Positions 40,511 through 47,072 of a stretch of DNA of 64,000 nt are shown piece by piece. Under the pieces are notes generated by a model. It saw nothing but the letters and a program-made list of their open reading frames with translations. It had not been told where the DNA came from and ran no database searches. How positions within the stretch are numbered: position 1 is the first letter of the stretch; each line of letters opens with the position of its first letter. The translations under genes and the position numbers were made by a program. This DNA is from PBB1 sp040400875. Its GTDB lineage: Bacteria > Pseudomonadota > Gammaproteobacteria > Burkholderiales > Burkholderiaceae_C. Location: the NCBI GenBank assembly GCA_040400875.1, contig JBBAPK010000005.1:1-64000 (forward strand), given 5' to 3'.

Positions 40511-41461
40511 TCAGGCCGCAACGATGGCAAACACGCGCAGGGCAGTCCAGTACGCTGCCATGGTGCCGATCGCATACAGCGCGGCCAGCCGCGCCTGCGG
40601 CATCACCGGAAGCTGCCGCACCGCGCGGTACACCAGCCACGCCGCGCCCACGGTCAGCAACTGACCGATCTCGACGCCCACGTTGAAGGTCAGCAGCGCC
40701 AGCATGAAATGGCTGTCAGGCAGGCCGATCTCCTGCAAGGCACCGGCAAAGCCCAGGCCGTGCACCAGACCGAACCCGAACGCCACCAGCGCCGGCCAGC
40801 GCCGTGCCAGCGTCTCGCGATCGCGCAGCGCCTCGCTGGCCACCAGCATGATCGACAGCGCGATGGTCGCTTCCACTGGCGGCGAGCGCAGCACCAGCCA
40901 GCCCAGCGCGCTGCTGGCCAGCGTCAGGCTGTGCGCCACCGTGAAGGCAGTGATCGTGAGGATCAGCCGCTTGTGAAAGCCCACCAGAAACAGCAGCCCG
41001 ATGACGAACAGCAGGTGGTCAAACCCGCTCAGGATGTGCTCGATGCCCAGCACCGTGTAGGCCGAGGCCACCTCGCCCATGCCGCGCTGGTCGTCGGCGG
41101 TCCCGTACAGGTGCACCGTGGGCTGCCCGCCGGTCAGGGTGTAAGCGCGCATCTGGCCGTCAAGCCAGGTGATCTTGACGATGGCCGCCGAGAACTTCTG
41201 GCCCACGCCGTCGACCGACAGCTCGCCCTTGAGGCCGCCTTCGCCGCAATGCACCTCACGCGCGTCGCCCCGACAGCCTTCGGGCCACACGGGGGTCAGC
41301 GAGTTTTCAGCCACGCGTTCGCTCGCCGCCCATTGCCAGGTGAACTGACCGGGTGCGTTCTCGCGCATTTCCAGCTCGGCCATGCTCATCTCGTGCGCCG
41401 AGGCGGCCACGCCGATCAGCGCCAGCGCGGCCAGCACCAGCCATCGCCAGCCGCGGCTCAT
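40511..41461 (-). CDS. HupE/UreJ-family membrane protein
   Basis: The 316-residue protein has a signal peptide (WLVLAALALIGVAASAHE), a periplasmic N-terminal domain of about 110 residues and then about six or seven helices. The latter carry HupE/UreJ motifs HILSGFDHLLFVIGLLFLVG, TAFTVAHSLTLA and FGLVHGLGFAGAL. HupE/UreJ proteins are thought to move nickel or cobalt for hydrogenase or urease, but neither enzyme is encoded here, and this two-domain version often occurs apart from them. It overlaps the PpiC-like gene by ATGA. Confidence 0.82.
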   Translation of the reverse strand: MSRGWRWLVLAALALIGVAASAHEMSMAELEMRENAPGQFTWQWAASERVAENSLTPVWPEGCRGDAREVHCGEGGLKGELSVDGVGQKFSAAIVKITWLDGQMRAYTLTGGQPTVHLYGTADDQRGMGEVASAYTVLGIEHILSGFDHLLFVIGLLFLVGFHKRLILTITAFTVAHSLTLASSALGWLVLRSPPVEATIALSIMLVASEALRDRETLARRWPALVAFGFGLVHGLGFAGALQEIGLPDSHFMLALLTFNVGVEIGQLLTVGAAWLVYRAVRQLPVMPQARLAALYAIGTMAAYWTALRVFAIVAA

Positions 41462-42345
41462 TTCGCGGTGCCCTCAACCTGAAGGGTGTACTTCTTGGCC
41501 ATCTCGCGCACGGCCTGGGTTCGCAGCTCGGCCATCGTCGTGTCGACCCAGTCTTGGCGCACGACGTTGCGAACCACGTCGAAATCGGCGGGCTGTTTGG
41601 CGGTCACGGCGTCCAGCCGCATCGCTCGCGGGCCGCTGGTTGTCGGCAACACCCGCCAGATGCCCGGTTCACCGGCGGCCAGCGCTTTGCTGAAGTCGTC
41701 GCCGTAGCTGGCGCGCAGGTTTTCCAGCGGGCGACCCTTGAAAACCCGCAGGCTGGCTTCTGTTTGCGCTTGCGTCGATCCCGAGGGGCCGGCGTTCAGC
41801 GTTTGAACCAGGGCATTGAGTTCGGCTTCGGTCGGCGTGCCGGGCAGCACGGCCTCTTCGAAGTCATAGCGTGGGGGTTGGTCGTATTTGTCGCGGTGGG
41901 CCTCGAACCACTCGCGCAGCTTTGGCTCGTCGATGGGCGGCAGCCGCAGCGTGGGTTCGATCGCCATTTGCGACTTGAAGATCACCCGCTCGCGGATGGC
42001 GGGGTCGCCCTTGTCGAGCCGCAGCGCCAGACCTTCGCGGTAGAGCACCTCGTTGTCGAGCCAGATCTGGCGCAAGGCGGCCAGCTCCTTGTCGTTGGGC
42101 GCGTGGCCCCGGGCGTCGCTGAAGACCTTGCGGGCCTCGGCGTCGACCGCAGCGCCCATCACGATCGTCTTGGTGTCGTTGGTCTTGTCGAGCAACACAT
42201 GGTCGGCTGCAAACACCAGTGCGCCAAGCAGCACGAAATGCAGCAGCGGCTCGCGCAGCCAGTGGGGTCTTGAGGGGGTTGCGGCTTGCGTGGCGGCAGG
42301 CGATGCGGACGGGTGAGGCAGCGATTCAGACATCGGCGTGGACAT
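41458..42345 (-). CDS. PpiC-like peptidyl-prolyl isomerase, membrane-anchored
   Basis: The 295-residue protein has one N-terminal hydrophobic helix (LREPLLHFVLLGALVFAADHVLL, about residues 32-55) and a long periplasmic part with the SurA/PpiC-like layout: a helical N-domain and a region around PPRYDFEEAVLPG to GEPGIWRVLPTTSGPRAMRL resembling a degenerate parvulin domain. A foldase role for secreted neighbours is plausible but inferred. ATG 42345 is chosen over GTG 42372. Its stop overlaps the HupE-like start by four bases. Confidence 0.65.
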   Translation of the reverse strand: MSTPMSESLPHPSASPAATQAATPSRPHWLREPLLHFVLLGALVFAADHVLLDKTNDTKTIVMGAAVDAEARKVFSDARGHAPNDKELAALRQIWLDNEVLYREGLALRLDKGDPAIRERVIFKSQMAIEPTLRLPPIDEPKLREWFEAHRDKYDQPPRYDFEEAVLPGTPTEAELNALVQTLNAGPSGSTQAQTEASLRVFKGRPLENLRASYGDDFSKALAAGEPGIWRVLPTTSGPRAMRLDAVTAKQPADFDVVRNVVRQDWVDTTMAELRTQAVREMAKKYTLQVEGTAK

Positions 42346-42440
42346 GGTCAGATTCAACGTGAGGAGGGCCACAAATCGTAGGCAGCGTCAACGACAGGAG
42401 TAAGACGAAACCCGGTTGACAGCACCCTTTGGAGAGGCAA

Positions 42441-42474
42441 AAAAACGCCGCGCGGTTTTGCCGCGCGGCGTTTC
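42441..42474 (-). terminator. Strong terminator after the PHP-type protein gene
   Basis: The 13-bp perfect stem AAACGCCGCGCGG (42443-42455) and CCGCGCGGCGTTT (42461-42473) is followed on the minus strand by a T run. It separates the PHP-type gene from the foldase/HupE genes, so the two are probably distinct transcripts. Confidence 0.88.
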
Positions 42475-42497
42475 AGGGGGTCAAGCCGCGTTCTGGA

Positions 42498-44777
42498 TTA
42501 CTGAACGCCGGCCACAGCCGTTGAACCCGTCACCTCGATGTAGATCGGGTTGCTGTAGAACCACAGGTCAGCCCAGGCAGCCACGTCTAACGACACAGCC
42601 TTCTGGCCCGCGATGGGCGATGGGGTGGTGGCCGTTCCCATGTGCGCCGGGCAGCCGTTGATGGTCTGACCAGCAAGCACAACAGTGGTCTCGTTCGTCG
42701 CAGTCCCGGTGCAAGGGATTTTCAGCTTGGTCGGATCGGCTGAGTTGGTGAACAGATCAGCCAGTGGGTTGCCGCTGGCATCGGTCTCGTAAGGCACCGA
42801 GGCAGGCAGGTTGGTACCACGCAGGCGCACGTACTGCGAAGCGTTGACGGCCGAGATGCGGAACGTCATGGCCTTGTACTCGGTGTTGCCCGAGACCGAG
42901 GTCCATGCACTGCCGCCCGTGGCGGCGAACGTCTTGATCACCGCCGCGCTGGTGTTCTTGGCTGCAGCAGGCACCGCAGACAGACCGGCCGTGACGCCAT
43001 CGGTGCTGAGCCAGTTGGTGTTGGAAGGCCACTGACCGGAGTAGTCAGCCGCACCCGGCGTCTTGTAGCCGGTGACCATGCCGCGGATCACGTCCACGTG
43101 GTCCAGCACCGGAGCGTTCAGGGGCTGGTTCACGCTGATCTGGGCCAGCGATGGGTTGTTGAAGGTGTAAGGCGAGTAGTTCGTGCCCGATGGGTCACGC
43201 ACCACGATCGACACCACGACTTCGCCACCGGCCTTGGGCATGACCAGCTTTTCGCCCATGGTGGCGCAGCCAGCCTTGTCGATGTCGGTGTTGCCCGTGG
43301 CTGCAGCGACGGCCAGAGCCTGAACTGCAGCGTTGGAACGGGCACCGACGCCAGGGTAGGAAGAGCAGGCGATGAAGCCCATGCGGTCGATCAACTGACC
43401 CGACGCGGCGAACTTGTTGCCCGTGCGCATGCCGTCAACGATCATCTGCGGCGTCACCTTGGCGCTGCCGTTGCGCACCATCACGTACATGCGCTGGTAT
43501 TCGCCTGGGTAGAAGTCTTGGCTCGAGCGCACGTCATCGACGCCGAAGCTGCCGCGGTTGTGCCAGTCGGAGCTGGCCGAGAACCAGAAGTTGCGGCCTT
43601 CACCCAGCAACGCATCCCACACGCCGCCGACCTGAGCGCCATACACACCGGTACCGCCGTAGGTCGTGCCGCCCACCGAGTCGGTCGACACGCCGTTGAT
43701 GGTCTGGCGCAGCGGCCTGTACTCACCACGGTCGCTGGATGCGCCATGGCCTGGCTGGGTTTCCATGGCGAACGCGATTTTTGGCGCTGCGTTGTTCATG
43801 TTGCGCAGGTGCTCGACGTTGAAGCCGTTGTTGCCGTTGGCATTGAACGGGCCGGCGCGCTCGAGGTGGGCAGGGATGTAGTAGCTGCCGTCGGGTGCGT
43901 TCACCTTCATCCACTTCAAGGCCTCGATGGTCTTGGTGTGGCCGTTGTTGCCGGTGCCGGTGCCGCTGCCTTGGCCCAGCTTCTTGGCCGTGGCATTCCA
44001 GTAGGCGCTGGTGGAGTTCAGACCGCCGGTGAACGAGCAATCCCAGTTGTTGCCGGTGCCGCTGGTGGTGGTGGTGTTGCCACGGCTGGTGTCGGTGTCG
44101 CCGCGGTCGAAGCAGTACGACCACTGGGCCAGCAGGTTGGCGTTACCGACCGCGGTGTAGCGGCTCGCGCCTGCGGTGGTGTTGGGGGTGCTGGGCAGGC
44201 CGGCAAGGGTCAGCGACGAAGGCAGCTGGCCGTTGATGATGCCCAACGTCGAGTGCTCGTGACCGGCGACCACCGACTCCAGGCCCAGGAACAGCGGCTT
44301 GTCACGCAGGGTGGCCAGGTACTCCATGACGGGGTACTGGAACTCTTGCAGCGACTGCCAGCGCCACATCTTGCCGTCAGTGGTGTTGCCCTTGGGGGTG
44401 ACCGCGCCAGCGGCACCGGCAGGCGTGAGCGTCCAGGTGGTGGAGGGCGAGGTACCTGCCACAAACGGGTAGGCCGGCGTGTCGAACGTGGCGTCTTCGG
44501 TCAGCGTGCAGTTCTTGGCGCCCGAGCCGCCGTGGCCGGCCTGCACGAACCAATCCAGGCCCCAGCCGTCGGTGCCGGTGCCGGTGGACTTCTTCACCAG
44601 CTTTTGCATCGAGGTCGAGCCGTCCGAGCAGGTGGTGTGGTTGTGGATGTCGCCGGTCACATAGGTGCCTGCAACCTTGGCGGCGCTGGCGGTGGTGGGG
44701 GCGGTGGCCAGACCGACCATGCCGATGGCCGCGATGGCCGCCAGGGCGATCTGGCTCTTGTTGAACGCGAATTTCAT
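42498..44777 (-). CDS. Large secreted PHP-type (metallo)phosphoesterase-like protein
   Basis: The 759-residue precursor has a Sec signal (IALAAIAAIGMVGLATAPTTASA), then a PHP-like start (YVTGDIHNHTTCSDGSTSM) with the HxH metal motif. Later histidine/acid clusters appear in VVAGHEHSTLGI, IPAHLERAGPFN and FSASSDWHNRG, consistent with a metal site. The C-terminal end (AWADLWFYSNPIYIEV) resembles other secreted PHP proteins. Gly/Thr/Asn-rich inserts (STGTGTDG, GSGTGTGNNG) are unusual. DUF3604 relatives are possible. Start ATG 44777 has GGAG eight bases upstream. The substrate is unknown. Confidence 0.65.
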   Translation of the reverse strand: MKFAFNKSQIALAAIAAIGMVGLATAPTTASAAKVAGTYVTGDIHNHTTCSDGSTSMQKLVKKSTGTGTDGWGLDWFVQAGHGGSGAKNCTLTEDATFDTPAYPFVAGTSPSTTWTLTPAGAAGAVTPKGNTTDGKMWRWQSLQEFQYPVMEYLATLRDKPLFLGLESVVAGHEHSTLGIINGQLPSSLTLAGLPSTPNTTAGASRYTAVGNANLLAQWSYCFDRGDTDTSRGNTTTTSGTGNNWDCSFTGGLNSTSAYWNATAKKLGQGSGTGTGNNGHTKTIEALKWMKVNAPDGSYYIPAHLERAGPFNANGNNGFNVEHLRNMNNAAPKIAFAMETQPGHGASSDRGEYRPLRQTINGVSTDSVGGTTYGGTGVYGAQVGGVWDALLGEGRNFWFSASSDWHNRGSFGVDDVRSSQDFYPGEYQRMYVMVRNGSAKVTPQMIVDGMRTGNKFAASGQLIDRMGFIACSSYPGVGARSNAAVQALAVAAATGNTDIDKAGCATMGEKLVMPKAGGEVVVSIVVRDPSGTNYSPYTFNNPSLAQISVNQPLNAPVLDHVDVIRGMVTGYKTPGAADYSGQWPSNTNWLSTDGVTAGLSAVPAAAKNTSAAVIKTFAATGGSAWTSVSGNTEYKAMTFRISAVNASQYVRLRGTNLPASVPYETDASGNPLADLFTNSADPTKLKIPCTGTATNETTVVLAGQTINGCPAHMGTATTPSPIAGQKAVSLDVAAWADLWFYSNPIYIEVTGSTAVAGVQ

Positions 44778-45178
44778 TGAAGCTGCTCCAGGGTGGGTTG
44801 TGAATATCTTTTTTGGGGCCAAACTGCTACCACCAAGGTATTGGGTCCAAGGATGATGAGTTTTGCCCAGAAACTGTATTCGCCGCTGGTGACTACGGCA
44901 TGACGTTAATCTGCGTGCGCATGATCCGTTTTGGTGACCCTTTAGGATCAGGCCCAAACAGACTAGCTATTTTGGGCTGGCTATTAATGAACCGTTGGGG
45001 CTATTTCCGGTGTCATCAAATGGTCTTTGATGCCTGAAGGCGAGGAATGTGTCGCACAAACTTCATCAAAAGTGATCCGTTCGGGGGCTTGTTGCCGGGG
45101 TTTCAAAACTCGACACTGTTCGGGAGATTTCTCAAAGACCGGAAATATCCGGCACTCTCATAAACCCAGGAGCTTTCT
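44778..45178. other. 400-base divergent regulatory spacer, richer in A+T than its neighbours
   Basis: No convincing gene is seen. It contains a Pho-box-like sequence on the minus strand, two copies of TGATCCGTT (44922-44930 and 45073-45081) and a CCGGA-AATA-TCCGG dyad near 45140-45153. The AGGAG of the plus-strand surface protein lies at 45168-45172. Confidence 0.5.
44873..44906 (-). promoter_or_regulatory. Pho-box-like sequence with -10 upstream of the PHP-type gene
   Basis: On the minus strand ACGTCAT-GCCG-TAGTCAC (44889-44906) gives two GTCA cores 11 bases apart, as in Pho boxes (consensus CTGTCAT repeats). Ten bases further is TACAGT (44873-44878), a suitable -10. The first two bases of each half-site differ from consensus. 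Confidence 0.4.
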
Positions 45179-45766
45179 ATGAAACTGATCCCTATTCTTG
45201 CCGCTGCGGCAAGTATCTTTGCCGCCTCGTCGGCTTCGGCCGCTTATGTAACCGCCAATTTCGACACTGTGGCCAGCTTTTCGGCTGTTGGTTCGGCCTA
45301 TTCGGCTTCCGGTTTGGTGTTTGACGCCGAAGCGATCGCCGTTGACGGCACCGACCTGACGCTGGAGACGCCCTTCACGGCGCACTCTGGCACCAACGCC
45401 ATGTTCTCGCCCTCCAGCGCCACCGTCATGAACGTGGCCGACGGCTTCGTGGGCGATGTGTCGTTCTGGTACTCGTCCATCACCGGTTCGACCACGGTCA
45501 GCGTGTTTGACGGCCTGAACGCCACCGGCACCGTGCTGAGCGCCTTCACGCTGGCTTCCAACTCGACCGCGTACGAGATGTTCTCGCTGGCATCGCAAAG
45601 CTTCAGCGGCGTGGGCTACTCGATCTCGTTCGGCGGCAACGACGGCCAGATTGCTTATGACGACGTGACGGTCAATGCCGTTCCGCTGCCAGCGGCTGCA
45701 CTGCTGTTCCCGATGGGTGCTGCCGCTTTGGGCCTGTCGGCCCGCCGCAAGCGCAAGCAGGCCTGA
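45179..45766 (+). CDS. VPLPA-CTERM sorting-signal surface protein
   Basis: The 195-residue precursor has a Sec signal (LIPILAAAASIFAASSASA), a Ser/Thr-rich beta-type domain and a C-terminal tripartite tail: VPLPA motif, hydrophobic helix (AALLFPMGAAALGLSA) and basic end (RRKRKQA). This is the VPLPA variant of the PEP-CTERM signal handled by exosortases. No exosortase gene is in the window. ATG 45179 follows AGGAG by six bases. It is convergent with the PCu(A)C-like gene. Confidence 0.85.
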   Translation: MKLIPILAAAASIFAASSASAAYVTANFDTVASFSAVGSAYSASGLVFDAEAIAVDGTDLTLETPFTAHSGTNAMFSPSSATVMNVADGFVGDVSFWYSSITGSTTVSVFDGLNATGTVLSAFTLASNSTAYEMFSLASQSFSGVGYSISFGGNDGQIAYDDVTVNAVPLPAAALLFPMGAAALGLSARRKRKQA

Positions 45767-45771
45767 TCGGT

Positions 45772-46218
45772 TCAGCCGAATCGAGGGTAGTCGATGGAAA
45801 AGCTGGTGGTGGTCGCACCAGCCTTTTCGAAGACGAGGGTGAGGGGGAAACTCCTCCCCACCTCCAGCTGAAATTTCAGGCCGACCAGCTTCAGGTAGGT
45901 GCCCGTCTCGCTCAGGCCTGAGCTCTGGCCCTTGACGATGCGGAACTTCACGGCCTTGTTCTGACTTTCTCCGCCCATCTCGGCCGATTCGGCCACGGGT
46001 GACGAAGCGCCGATCAGCCAATCTTCGGTATTGACCTCTTCAAAGTCCATGCACACCGATGCCTCGGTGGCATCAGGCGTCGTCGCCCGTGCCCAGGGGT
46101 GAACGAGGACGAAATTGCCCATGGTGAGCTGGCAACTGTGTGCCGTTGGCCATGCCATCGACACGCCGCAGGCGACCCCCGCACGAATGAACTGACGGCG
46201 TTTGAGCATGATCTTCAT
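45772..46218 (-). CDS. PCu(A)C-like protein, Tat-exported, copper ligands apparently lost
   Basis: The 148-residue protein begins with a Tat-like signal (KRRQFIRAGVACGVSMAWP) and then follows the PCu(A)C fold: HPWARATTPDATEASVCMDF, IGASSPVAESAEMGG and a C-terminal VGLKFQLEVGRSFPLTLVFEKAG. In the family, copper is held by Met/His residues, including an HxM-type pair just before the MGLK segment. Here the matching positions read TYLKLVGLK and the HTM position reads MGGES. It may therefore not bind copper in the usual way. Start ATG 46218. Confidence 0.65.
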   Translation of the reverse strand: MKIMLKRRQFIRAGVACGVSMAWPTAHSCQLTMGNFVLVHPWARATTPDATEASVCMDFEEVNTEDWLIGASSPVAESAEMGGESQNKAVKFRIVKGQSSGLSETGTYLKLVGLKFQLEVGRSFPLTLVFEKAGATTTSFSIDYPRFG

Positions 46219-46269
46219 GATGGCAATGGCTCCGATGGGATGGCCGCGAACGGCCGTTGATGAGATGGC

Positions 46270-46893
46270 TCAGTGAACGTCGGGCTCGTCCGGCAGGGGT
46301 TGATGGTCTTCAACCTGGGGCAAGGTTGGCTGGTAGGGCTCGAAGGCTCGGGAGTAGGCCAGGCGCTGCGACAGCGCCTCGGGTGTGGTCGAAGCCCCCG
46401 CGCTGGTCAGCTCGAGCATGAGGCGGTTGTTGCCTGGCTGCATGACCACGATGCGAGCGCCCACCAGCGTGAGTGCTGAGTTGACCTGACCGACCAGCGC
46501 ATCGGCGCTCAAGATGGCTTCAACACGCGGCTTGGCCAGCCCGGTGGATGCGCTCGATGCCGGCGCCGTGTAGTCGCGCAGCGCGGCCATCGCCTTCATG
46601 CCGGCAGCGCCTTCGAGCAGCACCCCAGCCGTGGCTGCGGCGGCAGGCGTCGATGCGCTCACAGCGCCCGGCGCGGTCAAGCCGGCACCGCGCGGTGCGG
46701 CCAGCGCGGACACCGTGCCCGCAGAGGTCGGAGCTTGGTCCAGGGTGCGATCAAAGCTGGCAGCGCTTCGAGCCGATGCTTCATTCGTGGGGTTGACAGG
46801 CACCGGCTCGCCGCCGCCGCAGCCGCTCAGCATCGCCAGCACGATGGCATTGACAAGGATGACGTGGCGGCTTTGAAAGGGCGTGGAAATCAT
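46270..46893 (-). CDS. Putative lipoprotein of unknown function
   Basis: The 207-residue precursor has a signal with lipobox (VNAIVLAMLSGC), predicting a lipid-anchored cysteine. The mature part is Ala/Ser/Thr/Pro-rich, then has a compact domain (RVEAILSADALVGQVNSALTLVGARIVVMQPGNNRLMLEL) and an acidic end (EDHQPLPDEPDVH). No family is recognised. It lies 51 bases upstream of the PCu(A)C-like gene on the same strand, so they may be co-expressed. ATG 46893 is used because it starts the signal. Confidence 0.6.
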   Translation of the reverse strand: MISTPFQSRHVILVNAIVLAMLSGCGGGEPVPVNPTNEASARSAASFDRTLDQAPTSAGTVSALAAPRGAGLTAPGAVSASTPAAAATAGVLLEGAAGMKAMAALRDYTAPASSASTGLAKPRVEAILSADALVGQVNSALTLVGARIVVMQPGNNRLMLELTSAGASTTPEALSQRLAYSRAFEPYQPTLPQVEDHQPLPDEPDVH

Positions 46894-47072
46894 GACTGCG
46901 GTGCCGGCATCGCTGCGCGAAAGGGATCTGCCTCGGGCTAGGCTGGAGACCCGCTGCACTGCGCCGATGGCTTGCCGACCAGTGTGCGCGCCAGCCGTTA
47001 AATCTTCACGACGATGAGTTCATCCGAACGGGCTATGCGCGCCGCTTCGTGGGCACGTGAAGGCCGGTGAAA

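Noticed and set aside
40511..41461. Hydrogenase or urease accessory locus suggested by the HupE/UreJ-like gene
   Set aside because: No hydrogenase, hyp, ure or nickel-enzyme genes occur in the window.
42373..42440. Pho box upstream of the PpiC-like gene
   Set aside because: CTGTCAA and CTGTCGT occur on the minus strand, but their spacing (25 bases) does not fit the 11-base periodicity.
44813..45037. 74-codon plus-strand frame in the spacer before the VPLPA gene
   Set aside because: It has no SD, no recognisable domain, and overlaps the likely regulatory region of the divergent PHP-type gene.
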